From NCBI GenBank assembly GCA_015478945.1, contig JABUQX010124014.1, forward strand, positions 1 to 64,000: DNA of 64,000 nucleotides, in the 5' to 3' direction. Made by a program: the position numbers and the translations under genes. Below the pieces are notes generated by a model. The model worked only from the letters and a program-made list of their open reading frames with translations, was not told where the DNA came from and did not search any database. Within the stretch, counting starts at the first letter, position 1. Every line of letters starts with the position of its first letter. The DNA is from Trachelipus rathkii. Lineage: Eukaryota; Arthropoda; Malacostraca; Isopoda; Trachelipodidae. Below are positions 24,245 to 36,920 of the stretch, piece by piece.

Positions 24245-26289
24245 AGTAGCTATTATATATATATACCTAGTTATATCTATTATTATGATCTAAAAATATA
24301 CTATATATACGATTATAATCTATATATACTAAAAATAGTGATTAATTATTACCATACATATCAGGTATAAATATAATACTAATAGAGGGTAAAACAAGTT
24401 TCAATAATATATATATTATATATATATATATCTATATATAAATATATATTTTTTAAAGTTATTTTTATTTTAATAAACTGATGAACATTTTTTTAATTGC
24501 GAATTTTGAGTGGTCTCAATGCATACAGGCCTGGGTCTTACCCTCTTGCCCGCTTAGGTGTATGATTGAGCTTAGTATGCCTTTCGGTTAATCGACACCA
24601 ATCTAGGTTAAGCTTCGCACATAGGTTAATATGTATGGTCCATATTTCACTACTTATCAGTGGGAAATACGGTTTAATAGCTATTTAGAATTTCTACATC
24701 GTTGGTTAGCGAAAAAATTTCAGTGAGGGAATATAATATAGATATATATAATATATACCTAAATATATTGATAGTTTTTTATGCCCTGAAAACGTATATT
24801 ATAGGTACTCTTATTAGTAGCGCTAAATATATAGTTTTTCTCTGTACTCTAACTATATATATTATAAGGGTCACGAGATATAGAAGTGTGACATTAATAA
24901 TGTTTTAATTATTAGATTATAATACCACACATAGTATATTATCATAGATACTAAATATACTAGCATTGTAATTTCGCAGATTTTATAAATATGTCTTTAA
25001 TTATACCTTTGAGCTTACATTTAGAGAGTAGGGCTACCTCATTATGGAATATTAGTCCTTACCGTACTACGTACATGTTTGAGAGATATATAGTAGATGT
25101 TTGATATAATAAATTTATGACTATTATATGAGAGTAGTGAGATCTTAGATAAACTCATTGACTTATAGCTCAGTATATATATAATATATAGGATATTACC
25201 TAATTAATACAGTGAACCATCCGATTCACGTAATTATTTATGTATCTATATAATGGTGCATTTTATCAGTAATTTATAACGGGATTGTGTGAAAATATAT
25301 CATAATGTTATATACCTTATATATATCTATATATCTTCTCATTATTAGAAATACTTTGGTTTTCACCTACTATTTTTATCTATCTTTATTAGTATATATA
25401 ATATCTTATTATTTCTGGTCTGATATTATTCTACTCATTATATATATATATACTACCACTGATGCTTTCTAGAGTTGATGAGTTATAGTTTACACATATG
25501 TGTACAGCGTTATCGTCCTAATTTTATTCTTCGTAGATCTCATTATATGAATACCTCATCTAATTAATCACGACCCATATTATACGGCGGTTTACATCAG
25601 TATCGGTTTAATGTTTTTCAATTTCTCTCTCGATATCCCCGAAGCAATTAGAATCAAGAGGATCATCGGAGAACACAATTTCGGTATCGGAGCCTATCGG
25701 TAACTCAAGAATTATTGTGAAGTACTTGTGCATCGGCTATTCTCGTGTAGGGTCGCTTTGAACTAGATAATATTTATGGTATTGGTGGCAACACAATTAT
25801 TATATATATATATTATAATAATAAAATTTATGAGTTATTTTTATATCTTTATTCTTTAAATGGAGATTCTCTATTTGAATATAAGAGAGTCTATAAATTT
25901 CTATCTAAATATATAAAATTACATTCACAATTAATTAGGTCCCTATATGGTATATCTGGACTATTAGTAATAATATACCTGTTTATTATATATCCTCTCA
26001 ATAATCTTTTTAATACACTATATTATATATATTATATATAGTATTATATATATATATATTCTATATTTTAGATAAATTGTTATATTTTATGTTTATTACT
26101 TTTTCTTCTTCAAAATAATTATTTTGCTGTTAATATTACATATGTGGAATGGAAATCTATAATTTTATAATTAATTCTTCAGTTTGAGGTGCCTTCCAAC
26201 AGATTATGTCATCAGTTAGGAAAGATTCTTGATTTATTAATCTTGGACACACTGTAATGCGATGCCTGTTGTTTTGTCATTCCAATATT

Positions 26290-26290
<1 letters not shown>
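24245..26290. other. AT-rich DNA with TA patches and an ATCGG cluster
   Basis: TA-rich patches lie at 24250-24460, 25170-25190 and 26010-26065. Between 25595 and 25740 there are at least five ATCGG words (near 25601, 25667, 25684, 25697 and 25734), an enrichment not seen in flanking DNA. No transposase frame is present. Confidence 0.4.
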
Positions 26291-26480
<190 letters not shown>

Positions 26481-27534
26481 CAAATGGAGAAGTTACCACC
26501 TTCCAATGACTCACTACCCCACAAAGATATTTAACAGACCAGATTTAAATACATATTGTTTCTTTTTATTTTACGTTGATCCTCATTAATGAAGACAAGA
26601 ATCAAAGTGAAAAGAATGCCAGATTCTCTAGACTATGCTGTGAAATATCAGCAAGATATCACCCTTCCATAGTTTTTGCAAATCTGGTTCTTTGCATACG
26701 ATATTGCCACGTTTTTGTTTCAAATTAGCACCTTCGAAAATAAATAGAAGCAAAAGGGAGTTAATTTAGCTAATTAGAATATTTTTGGTAGTGAGTCGTT
26801 CGGAGTGGTGAACAACTTTGCCGATCTCTAATGTGTAATATAATTAATTTGGAAAACAATTGCTTAGTTATATTTTTTAATAAGATAAATATTGATCTAA
26901 ACAGATTCTCTTATTTAAATATGTTCAAGATATTATAAAACCCACCCTTGAGGAGTGACCCTCTCATGCCACTGTCATTGCCACCAAGAGGTGATCTTGA
27001 TCTGACTACCTGCATTGGCCACACAATTTTTACTCATAGTTATTTCATGTTCAGTGGTTTCTCCATTTGTCGAGTTTAGGTTGGCCATGAAAATCTCACC
27101 CAGTAAACCCTCCCCTTTAAAAAAAAAAGTTCAATAAACCATCTGTTACTCGAAACTAACTGGGATTATAATTATCTTTTTGCTATTTTGGTAATTTTGA
27201 GAAATCAGATTAATAATATTACCATTCAATATTGCTATAATGACTTTGCATTTATGGCTGCTGAAATAAGTTAAAATCTAATTCTTAAATATACTTAAAC
27301 GTAATTATATATTATTGTTTATACAGTAATTTTCATCATAGAAGCTAAAAAAATATAAAAAACATTGTTTGTTTTTTAAAATTGTACAGTAAAATAATTT
27401 CTTTTTGTTATTAAATAACATCTAATAAGTAGGCAAATTAAAAGTAATTTCCTGTTTCATTTTGTAATTTTGTACACTATGTAAGCTTCAGGGCTTTCTT
27501 CAGCTCCCAATTTGTTTTTCAGTTTTTTCCATGC
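26481..27534. other. AT-rich intergenic DNA, nothing recognised
   Basis: No long frame or repeat unit. A short A-run lies near 27120-27130. Confidence 0.5.
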
Positions 27535-27809
27535 AGACAAAAAAAATCATCAGCATCATCACCCACCTTCTCTCCCCAAGACTAGGGGTAAGGTTCGACA
27601 CATGCACTTGAAACAGTAGAAGAAGAATATGACGTAAGTCGAAAAGAAAGCCCAGCCTTACCGCCCCTTTAAACCTTTTAGTGAGGACTCGTTACAGTCA
27701 GAAAAAATCCACCCTAGATCTTCACGGGACCACGAAGGACCCTCACTATGGTATCTCGTCAATGTAGGGTTGATCCCTTGGCCAAGGTGGGTCACAACCA
27801 TACCCTCCC

Positions 27810-28432
27810 TCACAAAACCCTCCATTCACTCCTATTATGCACCTTTCTTCTCGCCTCTGCCAAACACACATTCCTCTCCTCTAAGCACTCCTTTACTGAC
27901 TCAAACCACTCTCTCTTTGGTCTCCCAGCTGGTCGATTCCCAGCACACTCACCACTATACATCCGCTTAACCAACTGATTATCATCCATCCTTTCCACAT
28001 GACCAAACCATCTCAACGTACTTTCATTTATTTTCTCATTTACTTTTTTCTTCACACCAAACAACCCTAATGGGGTTCATTTCTCATTTTATCAATTCTT
28101 AAACCTAACACGCCCCTAAAATTGTCCATCTGAACACATTGTACTTTAGATCAATACTTCTTATTCCAGACCATAGTTTCACTACTATACATTAACACAG
28201 GTAACAACATACCCTCGTGTAAGACCCTAGCGCACTCAAGACTTAGGTCCTTTACATCCACCAAGGATTTAATAGCTCCAGCCACTTTTCTACCATTCAC
28301 AACTTTCCTACTACACTCTGCATCATCCGTTCCCTTTTCATCCAACATATATCCTAAATATTTAAATTCATACACTTGCTCCAATTGCTCATCATCCTGC
28401 ATAACTTCACACCGAGGACTGTCCTTACACAA
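27810..28432 (-). pseudogene. C-terminal (thumb and tail) region of LINE family B copy 1 ORF
   Basis: Two frames continue the RT. The upper one (28151-28432) includes YEFKYLGYMLDEKGTDDAEC and then LLPVLMYSSETMVW, both standard segments after the active site in RTE-like ORFs. The lower one (27810-28064) includes LRWFGHVERMDDNQLVKR, the conserved C-terminal segment, then NRPAGRPKREW. The stretch 28065-28150 holds stops, so the ORF is broken at least twice here. Confidence 0.8.
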
Positions 28433-28489
28433 CCATAACCTTACTCTTCTTTGCGTTATCTAACTTTTACACACTCTGCCAAATCCCTC

Positions 28490-28894
28490 TACCAATCCTC
28501 TCAAACTCTCTTCAGATTCACCACAGAAAACCAAATCATCCGCATATAATAGGTAGGGCACCCTTCATTCACTTCCATTCTCCATCATTCTAACACTTTT
28601 CCCTGTCACCCCCATCTCTAATTCCTTCATAACCCCATCCATATACATATTGAGTAACCAAGGAGACATAACACATCCCTGCCTCACTTCGCTATTAATA
28701 TTAAACCAATCACGTTTGACTCCATTTATTCTTACACGCACTTCACTATCTTCATACATACCTTTGATTCCATTCAAAAGCTTACCACCAACACCATATA
28801 TCACTAATACTTGCCATAGAACTTCCCTATTAATCCTATCATACGCCTGTTGCAAATCCGTAAAACCTAAATACAATTTATTCTTCTCCCTCAT
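28490..28894 (-). pseudogene. Reverse transcriptase palm domain remnant, LINE family B copy 1
   Basis: The frame opens with REKNKLYLGFTDLQQAYDR, the RT motif A region with its catalytic Asp. It continues to VRQGCVMSPWLLNMYMDGV, motif B, which in most LINEs reads VRQGC..SP.LFN. The YADD motif C is present at 28535-28546, followed by LVFCGESEESL, but in a frame entered after a break near 28565. This enzyme class copies element RNA into DNA at a nicked target. The N-terminal part of the RT and the endonuclease are missing, truncated at about 28905 next to a poly(A)/(AT)n block. Confidence in the family type is high; the clade is less certain. Confidence 0.85.
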
Positions 28895-28937
28895 TTTTGG
28901 CCGCTTTGTGAGCCGTGGTGGGTCCTGTACACTAACT

Positions 28938-28967
28938 CAAAAAAAAAAAAATATATATTTATATATA

Positions 28968-29051
<84 letters not shown>
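28938..29051. repeat. Poly(A) plus pure (AT)n between two LINEs
   Basis: A run of 13 A at 28939-28951 is followed by AT words, and a pure (AT)n of about 73 bases runs from 28970 to 29042. It closes with about 9 T at 29042-29050. On the minus strand that T-run reads as a poly(A) tail directly after the 3' end of LINE family A copy 2. The array therefore sits between the 5' truncation of one LINE and the tail of the next. Confidence 0.85.
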
Positions 29052-29749
29052 CAGTTGTCACCACCACTCACGGGCAAAGCCCTATTCAAGGAGGGGGTGT
29101 TAAAATAAACAAAACTTCAACTAACGCAAATTACGCAGATGAGCACAGACGCGGGCCTTAAAGAGACGGGAGATTAAATTGAGTAGGAAACACAGAAGAT
29201 GGAAGAGAATTCCACAGAACAGAGGTGGCAGGAAAGAAGGAAGCACCGCAGCGAACTAGTCTGGAGTTGCTAATATCAACACAAAACTCATGTGCTGACA
29301 GACACAGCACCCCTTGTGCTACGAGGGTGTCTTAAAGGTGTTGATACGCGAGTGGAAAGTCCCTCGAACACTTGCCGCTACGGTACCTAGAAAAGAGATA
29401 GTGACAACACGCCGCAAAGATAGAGGGCCGCTGAACCCAGCTAAAAATGACACACTTAAAACCTCGTGTTGCCTTGAATCGAGTCCTATCCAAAAGCCGG
29501 GTGAAACCTGAGCCCCAGATATGAGTACTTCATACAAGGGCGGATGAGGCCCTTGTATAACTGGAGTAACTGTGAAGAGGAAAAAAAGTCGGTCTAAACA
29601 GAACTCCTAGTTTCTTTGAGGCCGCCTTAGCAACCGTTGTGATGTGAGGTTTCCAAGACATTTTTTTGTTTATGTTAAGGCCAAGGATGTTTATATTGTC
29701 AACAGGAGAGACGAGAGAACCGTCGAAAGAGATAGGAAATTAGAAGGTG

Positions 29750-30640
29750 TTTTAGAGAGGAGATTTGAAGAAGTTGAGTTTTTAAAGAATTGAATTTCAC
29801 AAGGTTCAGACGACCCCACCCGGAAATTCTATCCAGATCAGCGAGAATAGAATCGGAAAGATTAAGACGAGAGGCAATTCTAGAAGTAAAAGAGGGAGCA
29901 GAATTGAAATGAGTTGAAGAATGAAGGGTCGAGTCATCGGCATATGAGTGAATAGAGTTAGATGTGCAGGTGAGAAGATCATTAATGAAAAGTAGGAATA
30001 AAGTAGGAGATAAGACAGAACCCTGAGGAACACCACTATTGACAGAGAAAGGAAGAAGTCGCCCCATCAACAACAGCCGATATTGAGCGATTTGAAAGAA
30101 AACTAGACATAAGTAAGTAAAGAGAAGGAGGAACCCAAAGGAGGGGAGCTTGGAGAGCAGTGACGCGTGCCATACCCGGTCAAATGCTTTGGATATGTCA
30201 AGCGCCACCGCGCAAGTCTCCCCGTAGTTCCTAAGGGCGGAAACCATAAATCGGTTAAATAGGAAAGTATATCACCAGTAGACCTCGAACGCCGAAAGCC
30301 GTACTGGCGATCGGAAAGAAGAGAATGAGATTCCAGATGGTCTAAGAAGTGAGAGTTAAGAAGGTTTCAAAGATCTTAGATAGAATACAGGTGAGAGCTA
30401 TAGGGCGATAGTTAAAAGGATCAGAGCGGCTTCCTTTTTTTCGGAATAGGTTGGACATGTGCGTGCTTCCAACACTGAGGGAAAGTGTTAGTATTGAGAC
30501 ATAGAGAATATAGTTGAACGAGGGGAGGGGCCAGCTCGGAAGCACACTCCCTCAAAACTCGGGGAGGAATGCCATCCGGGCCCGCCTTCCTAACGTTCAT
30601 AGATTTCATGAGCCCATGCACCCGATCAAATGTTATCACA
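29750..30640 (-). pseudogene. Reverse transcriptase domain of LINE family A copy 2
   Basis: Three overlapping frames together cover the RT. In order: RKAGPDGIPPRVLRECASEL, then HVQPIPKK, then FNYRPIALTCILSKIFE. Next comes SDRQYGFRRSRSTGDIL near 30280, and then VALDISKAFDRVWH, motif A with catalytic Asp. The last parts are SGVPQGSVLSPTLFLLFIND (motif B) and HSYADD (motif C, codons at 29933-29944). The final block (29699-30247) is open for 182 codons. All catalytic residues are visible, but frameshifts near 30430 and 30250 split the protein. Confidence 0.9.
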
Positions 30641-31192
30641 GGCAAACATAGGACACCTGAGAGGAGAAGGTGGAGGAGAGGAATACAGAATTGGGTCCAG
30701 GTTAGAGGAAAATAGGAGGCCGAGGAGATTGGCCTTTTCAGTTGGAGAGTTAGCAACAGAGCCATCAGATCGAATAAGAGGAGGAAAGGTAGATTTACAG
30801 AAGTTGTTGGAGATGTTTTTGGCAAGAGGCCAGAAAGATTTGTCAGTAGGAGAACCAAGGAGGTTAGCGCACCTTCGTTTGATGAAAGCCCGCTTTGCTC
30901 GTCGAAGAGTATCCTTGCAACGATTTCTAGCTGAATGAAAATTAGCGAGAGTGATAGGAGAACGAGAATTTTTCCACTCCCGATAAGCGCTGTCTCTAGC
31001 CTGAATGGCCAGAGAACAGGCACGATCGAACCATGGATTATGAGGAGAGAAAGATTTAGTCGAAGAAGGAATGAACCTGCTCATCCCGTCAACGATTACA
31101 GCTCCCACCTTAGTGGCAGAAGCCGAAGCGTTATCAGAGTCAAAGCAGTCATTCCAATTATAGTTAGCGTAGAAGCGACGCAAGGCCCCCAA
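30626..31192 (-). pseudogene. Endonuclease-to-RT linker of LINE family A copy 2
   Basis: A 188-codon open stretch starting MGALRRFYANYNWNDCF and including FSPHNPWFDRACSLAIQARD, then KSFWPLAKNISNNF. PWF...C..A and FW.LAKN are standard landmarks between the endonuclease and RT in Jockey/CR1-type ORF2. The frame shifts near 30720 into the next block. Confidence 0.85.
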
Positions 31193-31239
31193 TCACCCCG
31201 ATCAAAGTGCCAGAAAAACGCATAGGGCAGGATGGAGCT

Positions 31240-31640
31240 GTTGAAGAGAAAGTATTAAAATTAAGAAATATAAGGTTGTTGGTCAGATTTACCGATAAGA
31301 AGGAAAGTTGTATTTATAGAGAGAAGGACTATGGTAAAACATAGGTCAAGTGTGTTCATGATTGGTTGGGACGATCCGGAATGTGTGTAGGTTCTTTGAT
31401 TAGTTGCTGAGAATGCTGAATGATTCGGCCTCCTCCCCACCTAAATCAGTATGAGAGGATCCCAACCATTCAGTGTTGTGTACATTGAAATCCCCTAAAT
31501 AGAGGACCTCAGTATTTGGATGAGAAGATATAACAGTCTCGTGAGAGGTAGTAAGATATTCAAAGAAAGTGAAAATCTGTTCTGTTAGGAGAACAGTAGC
31601 AGAAGCACAAGATTATTGTAGTAGAAGGAAGAAAGATTTT
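31240..31640 (-). pseudogene. AP-endonuclease remnant of LINE family A copy 2
   Basis: Minus-strand translation gives FFEYLTTSHE, then VLYLGDFNVHNTEWLGSS, with the GDFN codons at 31484-31495. GDFN is the central metal-binding motif of AP-type LINE endonucleases, which nick the target site. A stop follows at about 31405 and the frame then changes. The later conserved SDH appears as SDQ near 31277-31285, so a key His is lost or shifted. The N-terminal third of the domain is missing. Confidence 0.8.
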
Positions 31641-31656
31641 GAGCCACAGAGCATCG

Positions 31657-32239
<583 letters not shown>

Positions 32240-32500
32240 ATTTACAGGTGGAAGATTTTTTTCAGAGGGGTGGGGGGGGGGAACTAACTCCAACAACAAA
32301 GGGTATACCCCACCGAGGGCAGGAGGCGGGGGCTCTCGTCGAGGACGGGGGAGACTAATCCCCCCCTCCGAGGTCCCGGAACCCCGCCGGGGGAGGGGGC
32401 GCGGGCCCGCCGCCCTGCCCCTACGGAGGGAAAAACGTCCCCCCCCCCGGGGCCCCGGCGGCCAGTCGAGCCCCACAGGCCTGGGGAATACCGACCAAAG
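32240..32500. other. GC-rich island at the left edge of the polypurine domain
   Basis: G and C runs dominate, including ggggtggggggggggaac at about 32270-32283, long C runs near 32359 and 32430, and gcgcgggcccgccgcc near 32400. Both strands show frames of more than 130 codons because stop codons are rare in such DNA. The products are Pro/Arg/Gly-rich with no domain, so no gene is called. It resembles rDNA spacer-like composition, but I see no rRNA sequence. Confidence 0.5.
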
Positions 32501-34670
32501 TAAAGAGAGTATAGAGAGGGAGAAGAGTGAAAAAAGAGGAGTAGACTTTCGAAATAGAAACATATATAGAGCGAAAAGAAAGAAGAGAGAGAGACGAGAG
32601 TATACGAGCGGCCCCGAAAGATATTGAAAAAAAAAGACCAAATTAGTTGAGCTGGACGGAGCAGTGAGTGATGTGGTTACAGGGCCCTAACGAACAATGT
32701 ACAAGGAGGCCAAAAAATGGAGGGTGGAGCCCGGTGCACGGAAGCGAATGGGAGGGGGAGATAGTGAGGGGGGGAGTCGAGGTTGGGGCAGTGGGTGGTA
32801 CAGGGCCGCACGTAAAAGGTAACCAGAGTCCAAACCAATGAGACCTGCCTCGGGAAGCGCAGGGGATGGTGACAGAGAGGGGGTACGGGGAAACCAAAAG
32901 TGGAGGGAAAACCAAGGAAGAAACCAATGATGAGTAAAAAGATAGATAGATATATAGAGAAGAGAGAGAGATAGAGAAGAATATGAGATATAAGAGATAA
33001 GAATATAGAGAGTAGAAAAGAAAAATAGAGAGAAGAAAAGAGATAAAGAGAAATGATGATGAAAGGGACGAACGCCCACAACGAACCGGAAGCGCGGATG
33101 AAATAAAAAGCGCTACAGGTACATCGAGGAACTAAAGAGACGGCGAGGGCAAAGAACGGGTGGGGGGACCGGGCGAGGACAAGGAGGGAGAGGGAGGAAG
33201 GAAGGGAGAGGAAAGAGGGAGGGGAGGGAGGGTAGGGAGGGAGGGAGTGAGGGAGGGAGGGTAGGGAGTCAGGAAAGTCAGAAAAAAAAAGGCACGGCGC
33301 GCGAAACAAGATACTAAGCAAGAGCTACCGGGTGGAAAAAAAAGGGCGAAGCGAGCGCCGGGCCGGGGGCGGGAAGAACTGGAGAAGGCCGTGGGAGAAG
33401 TTTAGGCAGAGAGCGATGGGGGCCGAAGCGTAAGGGACGAAGACGGGGGACCCCAGTGAAGCCAACTGAGTGGGTGCGAACAAGGAAGAGGACAGGGGCC
33501 GGGAATGGACAGGAAATACATGGCAAAAAGAAAAGGCAAGAAGAGTCAGACTTAGATATAAACTAAAGTGGGAGTGGAAAAAAAAGAGGAAAAAGCAAAG
33601 AAAAGGAAAAAAGGTGAAGGGGCGGCTGGCCGCATGACAATGAGAGGGAGAGTTGAGTGAGAGGGAAGGAATAAAAGAGAAAGATGAGAGATAAGAGAAG
33701 AGAGAGAGAGAGAGAAATGTAAGAGAAGAAGAAGAGAGAGAAAAAAGAGAAGAGAGTAAGAGAGAAGAGAGAAGAGAAAAGAAGAAAAGAAAGAAAAAAT
33801 AAAGAAGAAGAGAAAAAGAGAAGATTATAGAGAAGGATAAAGTAAAGAGACAGATAGAGAGAAGAGAAAGATAGGAAATGAAAGAAGACATAAGGATATA
33901 GAAGAAAGAAGAAGAGATAAGAGAGATAGAACGGGACAAGGGACGAACACCACACGAACGGGCAGCCTCGGGGGGGGAGTCAAAAAAGGGTCCCAGAGAG
34001 CAGCGAGACACAGAAAGGAGGTGAGGGCGAAACGGAAGGCGGGTGGGTGGGGGGGGGGGGGAAAGGGGACCCTTGAGGGGAGGAGGAGGAGAAGGGAGGG
34101 GAAAGGGAACAGGCAAGGAGGGCGCCACCCACGGGTAACAGAGGTGGGAACGTGGCCAACCCGAAGGAGGCGAAGGAAACCCCCGCACACGCAAATACCA
34201 AAGACGGGGCCGGAGACCCGCCCGGCCCGGGGAAAAGCGTACCCGAGGCCACCGGAAGCCGACTCGAGACCCCGACTCGGCCACCGGGGCGCGGATACCC
34301 GGGGGTCGGGTAAGTGAAAAAAAAAAAACAAAACGAACGAAAAGTCAACGGAGAACGAGTAACGGCAGAAAGGCAAAAAGGCTGCTCCTGCATAGCCGAG
34401 CAAGAGATAAACCCCAAAAGTGGGGTAATCGCCCGAACTGAAAAGGGCGACCAGACGCCAAAAAGATCCGGGGCGCGTTAGCGAGGTAGGTGGAGGGAGA
34501 GTGGATATGGGGGGGGAGGGACAGGCGCCCGAAAACGTCGATGGAAGCAGAAGCACCGGGGAAAAGGGGGGGAGCGACGCCCGGGCCGGGGGGGGAATAA
34601 ACGGGACCGAGATATAGAGAAGCAAAGATAGAATGAGAGAGATATAGAGAAGGAGAAGAGAGATAGATAG

Positions 34671-34701
<31 letters not shown>

Positions 34702-35790
34702 GAAGAAGAATCAGTATTGTCAAGCCATGCAGAGGTGGCCCAAGGGGGGGGAGAGGGAGGAAGGAAGGGAAGGAAGAAGGAAGGCAGGTAAGGAGGGAGG
34801 GAGGGAGGAGGGAGGGAGGGAGGAGAGGGGGACCCAGGTAACCTACCTACCTGACCGAACCTAAATCAACCGAACCGGACCCAACCCGATACCGAAACGG
34901 AACGGAAAGGACCAACCGAAAACAAAGGAAAGAAAAAGTTACCGGAAACGGGAAAAAGGAGCGGAGAACACGATATAGACAGAGATAAGAGTAGAAAGAA
35001 AGAGAAGAAGAAAAAGAAGAGAGAGAAGAGAAAGAGAAGAGAAGAAAGAGAGAGAGTAGAGAGAGACGATAGAGAAAAATAGAAGATAAAAGAATCGAAA
35101 ACAAGAGGGATAGGGAAGGTGGAAAGGGGCAGAAATGACGGGGGGGGGAGAAAGCCGAGCAAGCAAGGCAAACACAGCGGGATAAGCAAACGAAAGCCAA
35201 ACCAAAGGCAAGAGAGAAAAGCGAAAAAGCAGGCCGAATAATAAGCATATGATAACATACCCGCACGGACAGGAGGCGAAGGACCATGGGCCCGAGAGCC
35301 GGACCAGAGCCGCTGGGGACCCGGGGGCCGATGAAGAGGCACCCGAAGGCGGCCGGATGGAGGAACAAACCAAGGACACAGCTGGCGAATGAGAGAGAGA
35401 GAAGAGAATAGAGAGGAAGAGAGAGAATAAGAAGAAAGAAGAGAGAGATAAGAGAGAGACGAGAAAACGAAATATAGGGAAACAAACCAGAAGAGAAGAT
35501 ATACAATGAGTGAAGCTCAAACTGTGGCAGCAGTGCAGGGGGGCGAATCAGAAGACAGGGGAACAAGAGAGCGCGCCCAAGAAGAGGAGAAAGAAAGAAG
35601 AATAGAGAATAAGAAAGAATAAGATTAATAATAATAAAGAGAAGATCGAAAAATTAGAGAAGAAGAAAAACAAAAAGAGAGACAAGTCATAAGTTAAGAG
35701 AAATAGAGAAGGAGAGAGAGAAAAGAAAGGAGTAAAAAAGAAAAGAAACAATAAAAAGGGAAGATAAAAAGCGCCGCGCCGAAGAAAACC
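32490..35790 (+). repeat. Polypurine domain, part 1: GA and GGGA tracts alternating with GC-rich islands
   Basis: The plus strand is overwhelmingly A and G. For example, 33181-33240 and 33721-33780 each contain only about one pyrimidine in 60 bases. GA tracts (about 32930-33060, 33650-33930, 34600-34700, 34975-35085, 35390-35470, 35580-35760) alternate with G-rich or GC-rich islands (33060-33180, 33300-33530, 33940-34460, 35130-35390). GGGA arrays at 33180-33262 and 34790-34836 have G-quadruplex potential. Minus-strand frames of up to 319 codons are Ser/Leu/Phe/Pro runs produced by CT-rich sequence and are not genes. Two islands start with nearly the same word, gggacgaac, at 33065 and 33940. 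Confidence 0.8.
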
Positions 35791-36330
35791 ACCGCCGGTT
35801 ACTATTTTATAAATAGCCCGAACACCCAATTTAAATTATAACACCAATAATTTCGAATAATAACCATATACCAGCGCCCAACCCAAAAAGGGAGGCAAGA
35901 GCACCGAGGCCGACTTATAATGCTTCTAATGATACCACTAATGTGGCAATGTTCATGAGACCTTGCGATGACGGATAATTCGCCGATGGAGAGGTAAAAA
36001 CTACTCAGGAAGAGATGGTCATAGGTGAATATCAATCAGTACAATTTTTAATTTCGAAACATACGCGATCATCCAGTTTTGTTACTATCCAAAATAATTT
36101 AAGTAAATTTATTCAATTAAAATAAAAAAATCAGAAATATTAAATAAAAATTTTATTTTAAACAAAAATTTTTCAAATATATAATCTAATTTTTTATTAC
36201 TATTTTAATTTACTAAAACAGATTTTTTTTAAATATATTCCTGAAATATTTTAGAGCACAGAAAATCAATAAATTTTTTAAATTAATTTTAAATTTATTT
36301 AGAAAAATATATCCTTTTTTGACAATAAAT
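35791..36330. other. Interruption of the polypurine domain
   Basis: Complex sequence at 35790-36060 and T/A-homopolymer-rich sequence at 36100-36300. No gene or named repeat was recognised. Confidence 0.5.
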
Positions 36331-36885
36331 AGAAATAGAACTATATATATATATGATATAGATAATATATAGATAAATAAGGATGGAAAAAATAAGAAAA
36401 TGAGATAAGAGAATAAGAGAGTGAACTATATATATCAGATATATAGTTAAATCGATATCATCAGAACAAGGAACGATGAACAAGATAAATGAAATAAGAG
36501 AGAAAGAATAAGATAAATAAAGAATTTACTATGAATTAAAAAGAAAGATATGAATATTAGATAAGACATTCACTGGCAACAGAATAGTAAGAAGAATATG
36601 ATATAATATAAAAGATATAGTAAAAATAAGAATATATATATATATAAATTAATATATATATATATAATGAACTGAAAAAATGATCATAATATATTAAATA
36701 TAGTCAATATAAGTATAAGATAGAAAGGAGATAAGAAAGAATTAAATATAAGAAAGTAGTAGGGGTAATGACATATTAAGAGCGCTAGATAGGAAGGTAA
36801 AGAAATATGACAAAGAAAGAAAGTATATATATATAATATATATATATATATAATAATATATATATATAATATATATATATATATG

Positions 36886-36920
<35 letters not shown>

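Larger units (their letters stand above)
27535..28905 (-). mobile_element. LINE family B, copy 1 (RTE-like, 5'-truncated)
   Basis: Antisense non-LTR retrotransposon fragment. It retains the RT palm and everything downstream, but not the endonuclease or the N-terminal RT. The coding part runs from about 28894 down to 27810. The 3' region ends near 27535 in a GATGATGCTGATGA-type run and an A/T stretch, as expected for RTE-type elements that end in short repeats rather than long poly(A). A frameshift or stop separates each block, so it cannot be active. The same family lies in sense orientation at 43130-44640, and its 3' tail word aaagcccagccttaccgccc recurs at 45599-45618. Confidence 0.85.
29052..31656 (-). 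mobile_element. LINE family A, copy 2 (Jockey/CR1-like non-LTR retrotransposon, 5'-truncated)
   Basis: Antisense element that keeps, in order from 31640 down to 29150, part of the AP endonuclease, the linker, the RT and the ORF2 C-terminus (VLWNSLPSSVF, about 29180-29213). A short 3' UTR and a poly(A)-like tail of about 9 bases follow (T-run at 29042-29050 on the plus strand). At least three frameshifts break ORF2, yet blocks of 180-200 codons remain open, so it is much younger than the related copy at 16548-19890. The 5' end is lost at about 31656, where an (AT)n array begins, so the start of the endonuclease and any ORF1 are absent. Arthropod genomes, decapods in particular, carry many copies of this kind of LINE. 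Confidence 0.9.

Noticed and set aside
30630..31225. Plus-strand frames of about 100 codons over LINE family A copy 2
   Set aside because: They are shadows of the antisense ORF2, whose minus-strand translation shows clear endonuclease/RT motifs.
32240..32500. rDNA or rDNA spacer
   Set aside because: GC-rich composition is similar, but I see no conserved rRNA core sequence here or in the other GC islands.
33325..34284. 319-codon minus-strand open frame, and many others of 100-270 codons across 32.2-39.9 kb
   Set aside because: They are Ser/Leu/Phe/Pro or Tyr/Ile runs produced by translating CT-rich DNA. Overlapping frames are open on the same bases and no domain is present.
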